Shown here piece after piece: positions 7,657-16,518 of a DNA stretch of 64,000 bases (within the stretch, counting starts at the first letter, position 1; every line of letters starts with the position of its first letter). The notes beneath the pieces were generated by a model that was given only the letters and a program-made list of their open reading frames with translations, ran no database searches and was not told the origin of the DNA. The stretch is from positions 496,001-560,000 of the forward strand of contig JAWKVT010000002.1 in the NCBI GenBank assembly GCA_041397865.1, written 5' to 3'. A program made the position numbers and the translations under genes. This stretch comes from TMED27 sp041397865 (lineage in GTDB: Bacteria; Pseudomonadota; Alphaproteobacteria; Micavibrionales; Micavibrionaceae).

Positions 7657-8490
7657 CTAACCCCCCGCTGCGGCCCTGCGCGCCTCGGCCATAGCTTTCC
7701 ACACATGCCGGGCAATCGCCTCCACATCGCCCGCCGCCTGCGTATTGGGAGAGCGGATAAGGATAGGCGTCTGGTGACGAATAGTTTCCTTCACCTTCGG
7801 GTCATGGCGCACCATCCCCGCCAAGGGCGGCTTAAGCCGCAGGAAATTCGAACACGCCTTCAAAAGCGTGTTATAGGTTCGCTCGCCCTCCATCTCGGTC
7901 GGTGCCTGATTAATCACAATCGAGATATTCTTCGACATCCCCGCCGCATTCCCCAGTTTGATAAACGCATACGCATCGGTCAGCGAAGTCGGCTCATCCG
8001 TGGTAATCAAAATCGTACGCATCGCCGTGGCCGAAAGCATCCGCACTGTGCGGTCCACCCCTGCGCCCAGATCGGCAATCACGATATCGTAATTGGCGGA
8101 GACCTCGATCAACTGATCGCGTAAATGCGCCAACCGTTGCGAGGGCAGGGACGATAGAGAGGCTTGCCCGGACCGCCCGGCGATAATGTCAAAGCCCCCC
8201 TCATCATAATGCTGGATCACTTTATCAAGTCCCAACCGCCCGCGAATAACATCGTTCAAATCCCGCTTGGGCATAAGGCCAAGCTGCACATCCACATTCG
8301 CTAGCCCCAAATCCCCGTCAAACAGCAAAACCTTTTTTCCCATTCGCGTCAGCGCATGCGCCAGCGTCACGGAAAACCACGTTTTCCCCACGCCGCCTTT
8401 ACCGCTGGCCACGGCCAGAAGGTTGGAACTACGGCGAAAACTCGGGGCTTTCGGGGCGGCTTTAGTCTTGGTGGTCGTCTCGCTGCTCAT
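7657..8490 (-). CDS. flhG: Flagellar number regulator FlhG (MinD/ParA-type ATPase)
   Basis: 277 residues with the deviant Walker A KGGVGKTWFSV near residue 30, DGDLGLANVDVQLGL (switch I and FlhG/YlxH signature), and IVIADLGAGVD (Walker B). Members of this family pair with FlhF to limit polar flagella to the right number. Its start overlaps the flhF stop by one base (TAATG), so the two are translationally coupled. The N-terminal extension of about 25 residues is basic and lacks a clear FlhF-activating DQA motif, though this is hard to judge by eye. Confidence 0.92.
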   Translation of the reverse strand: MSSETTTKTKAAPKAPSFRRSSNLLAVASGKGGVGKTWFSVTLAHALTRMGKKVLLFDGDLGLANVDVQLGLMPKRDLNDVIRGRLGLDKVIQHYDEGGFDIIAGRSGQASLSSLPSQRLAHLRDQLIEVSANYDIVIADLGAGVDRTVRMLSATAMRTILITTDEPTSLTDAYAFIKLGNAAGMSKNISIVINQAPTEMEGERTYNTLLKACSNFLRLKPPLAGMVRHDPKVKETIRHQTPILIRSPNTQAAGDVEAIARHVWKAMAEARRAAAGG

Positions 8491-9575
8491 TACTGCGTTC
8501 CTGTCCGGCGTTTCAGGCCGTCTGCTTGAGGTATATAAGAGCCTTCTTCCCGGGGCGGCTCTTTCCGGTATGCCGAAGGCATCAACATTCTAGACAAACT
8601 TTTAGGATTTAGCGAGATTAAACCGTCGGCGACCTTCGGCGTGTTCGATGCATCGGCAAAGCTCATCCCCCCGTGATGCGCGGCAGACAACAACCCGCCA
8701 AGCCTGCGCGCCATATCAACCCGCGAGGGCACAAGCGTATGCGCCCCGATTGTTGCAAACACGCGGCCCATCTCTCCCGATTCATCGGCATCCAGCCCGC
8801 CGGGCAAAACCAGATACGGCTCAATCTCCGCCGCGCCGATCAACCGCGCCAGCCGCTTGACGTCATCGGTGCTGAACGGGTTCATCCCCGCCGTGTCGAT
8901 AAGCACCTGATCGCACCCCTGACCAAGCCGCTCAATCTGATCGCGAAGCTGTGCCGGGCTTTCTGCCTTCTGCAAATCAATCCGCAAAAGCTTGGTAAAC
9001 GCCGCAAGCTGCTCAAACCCGCCCGCCCGGACCGTATCGGTTGAAATCACGCCGATCTTCATGCCGCCCATCACCCCGCGCGCCGCCGTTTTCGCCACAG
9101 CCAGCGTCTTCCCCGATCCCGGCGGTCCCACATACATAAGCGCCTTGCCCACCGGCTTTTGCGGTAAGGGTTTAAACTGGAATAAATGCTCGATCGCCGC
9201 AATCAGCGCCACGCCCGGCTGCTCAAACCCCACCACCGTCGCACAGGACAGGATATGGTCCATCACATCCTCGGGCACGCAATGGCGCAGCATCGCATCG
9301 GTAATCTGCTCCGCCACCGCGCTTTCCTCATCCTCGTCATCATATTGCAGCCATGTTTCGGAAGAAGACGGCGCCGTCCGCCCATGCGTTTCAAACGCCG
9401 GCCCGCCATAGCTCCGCTCGTCGTAATCCGCCGGGTCTACCGCCGCGGTGACACGCACAACCTTGCCCCCCTGTTCTTCACGGGTAGCGACAATGATAGC
9501 GTCTTCGCCAAGCGCATCGCGGACCATTTTCATCGCCTCTGTCATTGTATTGGCATAAAAGGATTTCAGCCGCAT
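8490..9575 (-). CDS. flhF: Flagellar biosynthesis GTPase FlhF
   Basis: 361 residues. It begins MRLKSFYANTMTEAMKMVRDALGEDAIIVATRE, typical of FlhF, then has a short linker and the SRP-type GTPase NG domain: P-loop VGPPGSGKT near residue 150, DTVRAGGFEQLAAF (G2/I-box), and VLIDTAGMNPF (G3). It marks the pole for flagellar assembly and recruits early components; FlhG counteracts it. It sits between flhA (with one small membrane gene) and flhG. Confidence 0.95.
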   Translation of the reverse strand: MRLKSFYANTMTEAMKMVRDALGEDAIIVATREEQGGKVVRVTAAVDPADYDERSYGGPAFETHGRTAPSSSETWLQYDDEDEESAVAEQITDAMLRHCVPEDVMDHILSCATVVGFEQPGVALIAAIEHLFQFKPLPQKPVGKALMYVGPPGSGKTLAVAKTAARGVMGGMKIGVISTDTVRAGGFEQLAAFTKLLRIDLQKAESPAQLRDQIERLGQGCDQVLIDTAGMNPFSTDDVKRLARLIGAAEIEPYLVLPGGLDADESGEMGRVFATIGAHTLVPSRVDMARRLGGLLSAAHHGGMSFADASNTPKVADGLISLNPKSLSRMLMPSAYRKEPPREEGSYIPQADGLKRRTGTQ

Positions 9576-9684
9576 GGTGGAATCGTTCGAATCCTGTGAT
9601 TACTTAAGTATACTCATCAAATACTCTATCACACCAGCACCTTCCATAAAAAGGGGTATATCTCTGTGGATGGATGGGGGAAGG

Positions 9685-10104
9685 TCAGAAAGTTGAATCA
9701 AATGGCGAAAAGAGTATGGCTGGGGAGAGGCAGAAATATGAAAGCAAAAAAATGCCAATAATCAGGAGGAGTTTTTTTGTAAGCCTCTCTGCCAGCTTGC
9801 CCTTGCTTAAAAGCCAATAAAAAAGAGCTGAAATCACAAACGGGGCAAACGTATGAACTGTGACCAAGGATAAGGGGACCTTGTAATGAACTGTTGCGTC
9901 TGATGCTGTTCTTAACCAGATAAAACTGCATACGAAGAAACTTGATATTAAGAAGATGGCCGCACACAGTTTAGTTAATGTTTGCTTCGGTGTCCGGCCA
10001 GCTTTTTTATTTCTTAATAAAAGTACGACCACAGCAATTGCGGATATATATGAAGAAGCTGCTGACAGCCCGGCCAAATCAATCTCAGGTGAACCTATAT
10101 TCAT
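9685..10104 (-). CDS. Hypothetical four-helix membrane protein between flhA and flhF
   Basis: 139 residues with about four hydrophobic segments (YISAIAVVVLLL, LCAAIFLISSFFVCSFIWL, APFVISALFYWLL, LLLIIGIFLLSYFCL). Its ATG directly abuts the flhA stop codon (TAA ATG), so it is coupled to flhA, with GGGGCAG near the end of flhA as a ribosome site. No family recognised. It is AT-richer than flhA and flhF, which may mean later insertion into the operon. Confidence 0.6.
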   Translation of the reverse strand: MNIGSPEIDLAGLSAASSYISAIAVVVLLLRNKKAGRTPKQTLTKLCAAIFLISSFFVCSFIWLRTASDATVHYKVPLSLVTVHTFAPFVISALFYWLLSKGKLAERLTKKLLLIIGIFLLSYFCLSPAILFSPFDSTF

Positions 10105-12267
10105 TTAAATCTGCCCCAGCGTCTTAATCCGCGCTTTCGGGTGAATCTCATTCTGGCTCAGCACCACCGTCTGCGGCCTGAACCGCTCAATCACTGACCG
10201 CACATAGGGCCGTATCGCGGGCGAGGTCAGCAGCACCGGCATCTGCCCCTGCGCCGACATTTCATCATAGCGCCCCCGCACCACCGTAATAAAATCCTGC
10301 AACTTGCTCGGCGGCATGGCGAGCTGCTTTTCCTCGCCGTCGCCCATCAGAGCGTCGCCAAACGCATGCTCCCAATCCGGCGACAGCGTCACCAGCGCCA
10401 CAACCCCTGAACCGTTGGTGTTCGCATCGCAAAGCTGCCGCGCCAGTCGCGTGCGCACATGTTCGGTAATATGGGCGATATTTTTAGTAAAGGCGCTGGC
10501 CTCGGCAATCCCTTCCAAAATGGCGGGCAAATCGCGCACCGATACCCGCTCGCCCAGCAAATTCTGCAACACCCGTTGTAATCCGCCCACATTGATTTGC
10601 CCCGGAATGACATCCGCCACCAGCTTTTGATATTCGCGCGGTAACTCGTCCAGCAGTTTCTGCGTCTCCGCATAATTCAGCAGGTCCGGCATATTGTCCT
10701 TTATAATCTCGGTAATATGCGTGGTAATCACCGTCGGCGCGTCCACAACCGTATAACCCTTGAAATGCGCCTCTTCCTTGTATTGCTCGTCAATCCACAT
10801 CGCGGGCAGGCCGAATGTCGGCTCCACCGTCGCCTCTCCGGGCAGGGAGATATTCGCCCCCGTCGGGTCCATGCACATCATCATATTGGGCCGCACATCC
10901 CCGCGCCCTGATTCAATCTCTTTCACCCGCACGACATAGGTGTTGGCCGGAAGTTGCAAGTTATCCTGTATCCGCACCGCCGGAAGCACATATCCCATAT
11001 CCTCAGCCAGTTGCCTGCGCAGCCCCTTAATCTGGTCGGTCAGCTTGTTTCCGCCTTCACCCTGCACCAACGGCAGTAATCCATAACCCATTTCGAGACG
11101 TATCGTATCCATAGCCAAAGCCTTGGATATCGGCTCTTCCGCCGGAACCGCTCCGCGCGCCCCGCCCGGCATCGTTGCCGCCGCTTCTGCCGCCTTGTTC
11201 GCCTGCTCAAGCGCCGCCTCACGCTGAAAGGCGAAATAGGCCAGCGCCCCGGTCGCCGCCGCCAGCGTTAAAAACGGCACTGCTGGAATCGCCGGGACCA
11301 GCCCCAAAATTAGCATCAGCGCCGAACTCATCGCCAGCGCCCGCGGATAAGCCGAAAGCTGTTCGAACAAAACCTTTTCCGCCGATCCCTCAACCCCGGC
11401 CTTGGAAACCAGCAAACCCGCACCCACCGAAACGATCAGCGCCGGGATCTGTGAAACAAGCCCGTCCCCGATCGTCAGAATGGTAAAAGCTTTCGCCGCA
11501 TCGCCCAGCGCCATTCCGTGACTGACCGTGCCTATAATGATCCCGCCGATAATATTCACAAATGTAATGAGCAAGCCCGCAATCGCATCCCCGCGCACGA
11601 ACTTCGCCGCGCCGTCCATCGCCCCGAAAAAGGTACTTTCCTGCTCCAGCTTCGCCCTGCGCGTCTTGGCGTCCTCCTCGGTAATCAGGCCGGCAGACAA
11701 ATCCGCATCAATCGCCATCTGTTTGCCCGGCATGGCATCCAGCGTAAACCGCGCTGCCACTTCCGCAATGCGCCCCGAACCTTTTGTAATCACGACAAAA
11801 TTCACAATCACCAGAATCGAAAACACAATCGCGCCGATCACGTAATCATCGCCAATAATCACGGTGCCGAAAGCCTGAATGATTTTCCCCGCTGCGTTGG
11901 TTCCATCCTGCCCGCCCGAAAGGATCAACCGTGTCGAGGCCACGTTCAGCCCCAGCCTCAGCGCGGTAGCCACCAGCAAGACAGTTGGAAAGGTCGAAAA
12001 GTCCAGCGGCGCGCGAATAAAAAGCACCGTCATAAGAATCGTCACCGAAAACAGAATCGAAACCGAAAGCCCTAAATCCAGCATGAATTTCGGCATCGGC
12101 ACCAGCATGAACATGATAATGCCGATAATGCCAAAGGCAAACAGCACGTCACTGCGGAAATACGGCGCCAAAGCCCCTGCCGCATTGTTGAACCCCGCAC
12201 CCCCGCCGCCGGACGGCGCAGGCCGAGGCGCTTGTGGGGCAGGGAGGTTGGAACCGGAATCAGCCAT
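10105..12267 (-). CDS. flhA: Flagellar export gate protein FlhA
   Basis: 720 residues. A Pro/Gly-rich N-terminus is followed by eight predicted membrane helices (to ~345) with the FHIPEP signature region APLDFSTFPTVLLVATALRLGLNVASTR and the cytoplasmic loop DAMPGKQMAIDADLSAG. The cytosolic domain (about 370-720) includes MWIDEQYKEEAHFKGYTV. FlhA forms the nonameric export ring that receives chaperone-substrate complexes. The first gene of the flhA-membrane protein-flhF-flhG group; only a weak ribosome site precedes the ATG, next to a repeat hairpin. Confidence 0.98.
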   Translation of the reverse strand: MADSGSNLPAPQAPRPAPSGGGGAGFNNAAGALAPYFRSDVLFAFGIIGIIMFMLVPMPKFMLDLGLSVSILFSVTILMTVLFIRAPLDFSTFPTVLLVATALRLGLNVASTRLILSGGQDGTNAAGKIIQAFGTVIIGDDYVIGAIVFSILVIVNFVVITKGSGRIAEVAARFTLDAMPGKQMAIDADLSAGLITEEDAKTRRAKLEQESTFFGAMDGAAKFVRGDAIAGLLITFVNIIGGIIIGTVSHGMALGDAAKAFTILTIGDGLVSQIPALIVSVGAGLLVSKAGVEGSAEKVLFEQLSAYPRALAMSSALMLILGLVPAIPAVPFLTLAAATGALAYFAFQREAALEQANKAAEAAATMPGGARGAVPAEEPISKALAMDTIRLEMGYGLLPLVQGEGGNKLTDQIKGLRRQLAEDMGYVLPAVRIQDNLQLPANTYVVRVKEIESGRGDVRPNMMMCMDPTGANISLPGEATVEPTFGLPAMWIDEQYKEEAHFKGYTVVDAPTVITTHITEIIKDNMPDLLNYAETQKLLDELPREYQKLVADVIPGQINVGGLQRVLQNLLGERVSVRDLPAILEGIAEASAFTKNIAHITEHVRTRLARQLCDANTNGSGVVALVTLSPDWEHAFGDALMGDGEEKQLAMPPSKLQDFITVVRGRYDEMSAQGQMPVLLTSPAIRPYVRSVIERFRPQTVVLSQNEIHPKARIKTLGQI

Positions 12268-12278
12268 GATCGTACTAT

Positions 12279-12348
12279 GCCTTTCCCGCGAAAGCGGGAA
12301 TCTTTTGCAATTATGAAGATTAAGATCCCCGCCTGCGCGGGGACGACA
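12279..12348. repeat. Palindromic intergenic repeat, type A (copy 1)
   Basis: Two short hairpins about 26 bp apart: TTCCCGC (12283-12289)/GCGGGAA (12294-12300) and CCCCGC (12327-12332)/GCGGGG (12337-12342), ending GACGAC. The same two-hairpin plan is at 57625-57748 and, decayed, at 59188-59306. It lies just upstream of flhA. Confidence 0.7.
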
Positions 12349-12419
12349 GATTTATGAAACCATTCTATCCGCGCAAAACATTTTAAGCAAATGAATGGTT
12401 GCGTAAAGAATGCAAACGG

Positions 12420-13292
12420 TTAGCCCTGACTATTGCTCGGGCTATTGGGGCCCGGGGAAACGGCAGGGTTATTGTTAATATGCGCATCCGAAGGTGCCGA
12501 AGCTGTATGAAACGGCCCTTGCGCATGAGCGTTATCCAGCCCGCCGCTGTTATTTTGCGCGGTCTGAACAGATGGTTTGGAAGACGTATCCGTTGCCGGG
12601 CTTGTATCCGCCCCCGCATCTGCAACCTGCACCTCCGCCTCTTCACCGTCCCCGCCAAAGCCGAAACGTGCGCCCAGATCGGCAACCATAGGGGCAAACT
12701 TGTCCATGACGGGGCCGGCAAAAGAAAGCGCAAAAGATTTGATTTGATCGACAAAACCGCCGATTTGCTGCTGCGCTTTGCCCGGCAGGCCGGAGAGCTT
12801 ACCCATCATCCCGTCAAACCAGCCGGAAATCGCGTTCATCGCCATATCGGTATTCCCGCTGAGAAGCCCCATCAAAATCGCCAAAAACCCCGGCTGCTCT
12901 TTTTGGGCATCCTGACTGTCCGAACCAAAGAAATGATTGTAAACGCTCTTATATTCATCGCCTTTGGCCGCCTTGTTAAAAACGGCCTCTACCGCCCCGG
13001 CGCTTATCTTTATGCCGGCAGATTCGGCAAGCTCCACAATCCCCGTAAAACCGCCGCTTGTGTTAAATGCCTCTTCCAGACTTTTCGGGGTGATGTCTTT
13101 GGGGTCTATGCTTTTGATTGTAACTTTCGCGCTATCCAGAGTTTTCTGCGTGGACGCTGTAAGCTGTGCGGTGGCACCCTTGATAGCCTCCAGTGCCGTG
13201 CCGTCTTTAATAGCCTCACCCGCTGCACCCAAAACGGCCCCGCCTAAAGTCAAGGCGGAATCAACAAGAGCCTTGTTCTCATTAACCGACAT
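12420..13292 (-). CDS. Hypothetical 290-residue protein upstream of flhA
   Basis: It starts MSVNENKALVDSALTLGGAVLGAAGEAIKDG and has Ala/Gly-rich amphipathic helices to about 215, including FLAILMGLLSG and FALSFAGPVMDKFAPMVADLG; residues ~216-290 are disordered and rich in Asp, Ser, Asn and Pro. No signal peptide. It precedes flhA on the same strand (153 bp, with a repeat between). No family recognised; a membrane-associated or exported protein cannot be told apart from sequence alone. Confidence 0.55.
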   Translation of the reverse strand: MSVNENKALVDSALTLGGAVLGAAGEAIKDGTALEAIKGATAQLTASTQKTLDSAKVTIKSIDPKDITPKSLEEAFNTSGGFTGIVELAESAGIKISAGAVEAVFNKAAKGDEYKSVYNHFFGSDSQDAQKEQPGFLAILMGLLSGNTDMAMNAISGWFDGMMGKLSGLPGKAQQQIGGFVDQIKSFALSFAGPVMDKFAPMVADLGARFGFGGDGEEAEVQVADAGADTSPATDTSSKPSVQTAQNNSGGLDNAHAQGPFHTASAPSDAHINNNPAVSPGPNSPSNSQG

Positions 13293-13480
13293 ATAACACC
13301 CTTATGTTCTTTCTATCACTGGCCGTTTTTTATACTTTTTGACCATTGTGCCCCCATTATGACGCCCAAACATTAAGAAAATCTTAAACATTGCGGGCGC
13401 AAAACCTTATCCCCTTGCTTCCAAAGCCAAAACAGGCCATGATTCCTACAGCTTTAAACAAACTGAAAAAGGGGTTTTTG

Positions 13481-14398
13481 ATGGAACAATTCGTCATTAT
13501 TTTTGTGGGGCTGTGCGTCCTGCTTGTTTTCAAAGGGATCAAATCGGTCCCGCAGGGCTATGAATTCACTGTTGAGCGCTTCGGTAAATACACCCATACG
13601 ATGGAGCCGGGTCTGCACTTTATCGTCCCGTTTGTCGATGCGATCGGCGCAAAAATGTCGATGATGGAAACCGTTCTCGATGTCCCGTCTCAGGAAGTGA
13701 TTACCAGAGATAACGCGGTGGTTCAGGTCGATGGTGTCGTGTTCTATCAGGTCCTCAATGCCGCCCGCGCTGCTTATGAGGTCCGCGATATGGAGCGTGC
13801 AACCCTCAACCTCACCACAACCAACATCCGGACTGTGATGGGCTCCATGGATCTTGACGAGCTTCTCTCCGAACGTGACGCAATTAACGCCCGCTTGCTG
13901 ACCATTGTCGATGAAGCAACCGAGCCTTGGGGCATCAAAGTCACGCGGATTGAGATCAAAGACATCACGCCCCCGCGCGATCTGGTCGATTCCATGGCCC
14001 GCCAGATGAAAGCCGAACGCGACAAGCGCGCCACCATCCTCGAGGCGCAGGGCTTCCGCCAGTCGGAAATCGAACGCGCCGAAGGGGAAAAACAGGCCGC
14101 CATCCTCGAAGCTGAAGGCCGTCGTGAAGCCGCTTTCCGCGACGCCGAGGCCCGCGAGCGTGAAGCCGAGGCCGAAGCCAACGCCACGCGCATGGTTTCC
14201 GAAGCCATCGCCAAAGGCGATCCGCGCGCCATCAACTATTTCGTCGCGCAGGATTACGTCGGCGCTTTGGGTAAATTCGCAAACTCACCGAACCAGAAAA
14301 TCCTGTTCATGCCGCTCGAGGCTTCCGCCGTCATCGGCGCACTTGGCGGCGTTGCCGAAATCTCCAAAGAGCTTTTCAACAAGGATAAAGCCGCTTAA
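13481..14398 (+). CDS. SPFH/Band 7 family protein, stomatin/QmcA type
   Basis: 305 residues from the ATG at 13481, chosen over an open frame reaching 13391 because AAAAAGGGG lies at the right distance and the protein then starts with its membrane helix (FVIIFVGLCVLLVFKGI). The SPFH domain follows (VPQGYEFTVERFGKYTHTMEPGLH, then GMVVFYQVL-like strands and DITPPRDLVDSMARQMKAER), then an Ala/Glu-rich coiled coil (ERAEGEKQAAILEAEGRREA) and a C-terminal segment. QmcA/YbbK-like proteins form membrane microdomain scaffolds with NfeD partners; the NfeD gene follows 94 bp downstream. Confidence 0.93.
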   Translation: MEQFVIIFVGLCVLLVFKGIKSVPQGYEFTVERFGKYTHTMEPGLHFIVPFVDAIGAKMSMMETVLDVPSQEVITRDNAVVQVDGVVFYQVLNAARAAYEVRDMERATLNLTTTNIRTVMGSMDLDELLSERDAINARLLTIVDEATEPWGIKVTRIEIKDITPPRDLVDSMARQMKAERDKRATILEAQGFRQSEIERAEGEKQAAILEAEGRREAAFRDAEAREREAEAEANATRMVSEAIAKGDPRAINYFVAQDYVGALGKFANSPNQKILFMPLEASAVIGALGGVAEISKELFNKDKAA

Positions 14399-14492
14399 AA
14401 TCGACCGATTTTCTTTTACATAAGGTTAATTTTTGGTTAAAATAGTAAAAGGAGCCGCACATGGCGGCTTCTTTAAAAAGAAAGGAAAAACT

Positions 14493-14960
14493 ATGGAGTT
14501 ATTTGGCTACAACCTCGAAGAAATGATCTACTGGCACTGGTGGGTGCTGGCGGGGGTCTTTTTTATCCTCGAAGTTCTCTCCATGAGCTTTTTCTTCCTC
14601 TGGATCGGCGTTTCCGCCGTTCTTATCGGACTGCTCCTGCTCATCGCGCCGGACATGGCATGGCAACTCCAGTTCTCGCTCTGGGCGGCGATTTCTGTCG
14701 CCGGTGCGATCGGCTGGCGCGTGTATAAAAAGAAAAACCCCGACGCCATCAAGTCCGACCAACCCAATCTCAACCGCCGCGGCGACCAGTATGTTGGTCG
14801 CACCTTCACTCTTGAAAACGCCATCGAAAATGGTTTCGGCAAGGTCAAAGTCGATGACTCAATCTGGAAGGTCGAATGCGCGCAAGACCTCCCCGCCGGT
14901 AAAAAAATAAAAGTCACCGCCGTCGATGGAACAGTGCTACAGGTCGACCCGGCAGGGTAG
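14493..14960 (+). CDS. NfeD family membrane protein
   Basis: 155 residues from the ATG at 14493, preceded by AAAGGAAA. Two to three hydrophobic helices (WWVLAGVFFILEVLSMSFFFLWIG, AVLIGLLLLIA, LWAAISVAGAIGW) precede a soluble OB-fold-like tail that begins RGDQYVGRTFTLENAIENG and ends VTAVDGTVLQVDP. This is the short NfeD1b/YbbJ form without the protease domain. It is paired with the SPFH protein upstream, as is general for the family. Confidence 0.9.
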   Translation: MELFGYNLEEMIYWHWWVLAGVFFILEVLSMSFFFLWIGVSAVLIGLLLLIAPDMAWQLQFSLWAAISVAGAIGWRVYKKKNPDAIKSDQPNLNRRGDQYVGRTFTLENAIENGFGKVKVDDSIWKVECAQDLPAGKKIKVTAVDGTVLQVDPAG

Positions 14961-14973
14961 GTTACACCTCCAA

Positions 14974-15576
14974 ATGAAAATCATAGGCTCCCAAACCAGC
15001 CCGTTTGTCCGCGCCGTTCGTACGTCTTGCGAAGAACTTGGATTAACGTATGAGCTTGTCGAAACAAGCTTTTACGCCAAAATGCAGGAAAAAGACCACG
15101 CGGTGATTAACGAAAACAATCCGCTGATGAAAGTCCCTATCCTGATGGACGGAGAGCAAAAAATACTGGACTCCCGCGTCATCATTTCATACTTGCAGGA
15201 GAAATACGAAACCCGTCCCGTTTTTGAAAACAGCTTTGAAAACAAGTTCGATGCGGAAAATGTGATCAGCGTTATTTACGGCATCATAGATGCGGGCGTG
15301 CTGCGCTTCATCATGGGGCTGGAAGGGCTTGATATGGATCGCGGCTACATGCGGCGTTCTTTCGATCGCATGAAAGCCGGGCTGGATCATCTTGATTCCA
15401 GAGCGCATCTGGGCCGGTCATTCGGTATCCCGGAAATGACGCTGGTCTGCGCGCTGGAGTGGTTTAAAAAACGCGATATTATAGACTGGTCCGGGCATAC
15501 AAATATCGTCAAAACTTACGAATGCTGGAAAGACCGCCCCTCGCTTATCAAAACCCGCATCCCGGAGCAGGCCTGA
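14974..15576 (+). CDS. Glutathione S-transferase family protein
   Basis: 200 residues from the ATG at 14974. A thioredoxin-like N-domain MKIIGSQTSPFVRAVRTSCEELG carries the Ser of GST-type active sites (SPF) and NPLMKVPILMDG with the conserved cis-Pro, followed by LDSRVIISYL (glutathione gamma-Glu site, D-S-R). A helical C-domain follows. Specific substrate unknown. It starts 13 bp after nfeD, so it may be co-transcribed with it. Confidence 0.88.
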   Translation: MKIIGSQTSPFVRAVRTSCEELGLTYELVETSFYAKMQEKDHAVINENNPLMKVPILMDGEQKILDSRVIISYLQEKYETRPVFENSFENKFDAENVISVIYGIIDAGVLRFIMGLEGLDMDRGYMRRSFDRMKAGLDHLDSRAHLGRSFGIPEMTLVCALEWFKKRDIIDWSGHTNIVKTYECWKDRPSLIKTRIPEQA

Positions 15577-15593
15577 TTTTCTTCCACCTTCCC

Positions 15594-15629
15594 CTCCGTT
15601 TTCTCCGTGCATTCCGTGGTTAAAAACCC
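15594..15629. repeat. Fragment of intergenic repeat, type D
   Basis: The stretch reads CTCCGTTTTCTCCGTGCATT followed by CCGTGGTTAAAAACC. It resembles the element at 52853-52922 (CCTTGGTGGTTAAAA). It lies 2 bp upstream of a consensus promoter. Confidence 0.45.
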
Positions 15630-15631
15630 TC

Positions 15632-15660
15632 TTGACAAAATAGGAATAATTTCATATATT
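15632..15660 (+). promoter_or_regulatory. Near-consensus sigma70-type promoter of a candidate small RNA
   Basis: TTGACA (15632-15637), 17 bp, TATATT (15655-15660). It is the best vegetative promoter in the window. Transcription would begin near 15667, and no start codon with a ribosome site lies between it and the terminator at 15735-15770. Confidence 0.65.
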
Positions 15661-15666
15661 GAGAAT

Positions 15667-15771
15667 AATACAGCGCCGCATTTGCGCCTTTTCCCCGGGT
15701 AAGTCGCCATCCCCCCACCCACCCCCTTAAAATCAAAAAACAAACCGAACAATCCGGCTGTTTGTTTTTTA
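15667..15771 (+). ncRNA. Candidate C-rich small RNA, about 105 nt
   Basis: A strong promoter and an intrinsic terminator bound a short non-coding unit between the GST gene and a lipoprotein gene. A small hairpin around GCGCCGCATTTGCGC is followed by a run of C-rich, probably unpaired sequence (15706-15726: CCCGGG, then CCATCCCCCCACCCACCCCC), then the terminator stem. C-rich loops that pair with G-rich ribosome sites are known in alphaproteobacterial sRNAs (CCUCC-type). I do not recognise a named family; this is an inference from signals only. Confidence 0.5.
15735..15770 (+). terminator. Intrinsic terminator of the candidate sRNA
   Basis: Perfect 11 bp stem AAAAAACAAAC (15735-15745)/GTTTGTTTTTT (15760-15770), with an inner CCG/CGG pair, ending in six T. 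A-tract and T-tract make it usable on both strands. Confidence 0.7.
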
Positions 15772-15806
15772 AAACAAAGGCTTAAACAGGTGCGTTTTCA
15801 TAAGCG

Positions 15807-15836
15807 TTGACAGGCTTCCGGCGAAACATGTAAAAC
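15807..15836 (+). promoter_or_regulatory. Putative promoter of the 15877 lipoprotein gene
   Basis: TTGACA (15807-15812), 18 bp, TAAAAC (15831-15836), about 40 bp before the ATG. The -35 box is perfect and the -10 box moderate. Confidence 0.45.
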
Positions 15837-15876
15837 ACTTCCCGTATCGAAAACCTGATAAGCAGGAGCCATCACT

Positions 15877-16518
15877 ATGAATAAAGCGACCAAAGCAACG
15901 CTTACCGCGATGTGGACTGCAGGATTTATCACTCTGGCTGGATGTGCCGGCCCGGGCGCAAAATCGGGCGGAAATTTTACCGGTTCCCTCAATTTCGGCG
16001 GCGGAGAGTGTACAACAGGCATGGTCAATAACGTTGGCTATAAAGCGCCGGACCGGGAATTGGCGCAGCAGGTTGCCGGACAGCTTTATACCGGCCAGAC
16101 CGCCAATCTGAACCTAAGCGAATATGAAGAAAGCGCAATAGCCACAAAAACCGGCCCCGTTATAACGGCACTTTCCGATTTGATCGAAAATCAGGGACGG
16201 CAGGATTTTGTAAACGGCTATAACGCGATAACTCAGGCCCATAACCTGAATAGCCTGAAAAGCGGCCTTGAATCGGTCGCTATGCCCGAGCTTCGCACCG
16301 CAATCACCGAAAATTTCAGCAGCCTGAAAAGCGGCCCCGGCAGTGTTGACAGGGATGCCTACGCAAAACTGATGTCGCACGCAACGGATGATATGAGAAC
16401 AAGGGCCGCGCAAATAATACATAAGGGACTTGTCGCTATCAAAACGGCAGAACGGGATCCCTGCGAGTCTAACGAAACTTTCCTCTACGGCGTGAACGGT
16501 CCTGCCGGTGGACTCTAA
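15877..16518 (+). CDS. Putative lipoprotein, unknown function
   Basis: 213 residues, good ribosome site (AGCAGGAG). The signal sequence ends in LAGC (Cys23), a classic lipobox. The mature protein is helical and polar (ELAQQVAGQLYTGQTANLN, SDLIENQGRQDFVNGYNAITQAHNLN) with three further Cys. No family recognised. It converges with flbD and overlaps its end by 4 bp. Confidence 0.75.
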   Translation: MNKATKATLTAMWTAGFITLAGCAGPGAKSGGNFTGSLNFGGGECTTGMVNNVGYKAPDRELAQQVAGQLYTGQTANLNLSEYEESAIATKTGPVITALSDLIENQGRQDFVNGYNAITQAHNLNSLKSGLESVAMPELRTAITENFSSLKSGPGSVDRDAYAKLMSHATDDMRTRAAQIIHKGLVAIKTAERDPCESNETFLYGVNGPAGGL

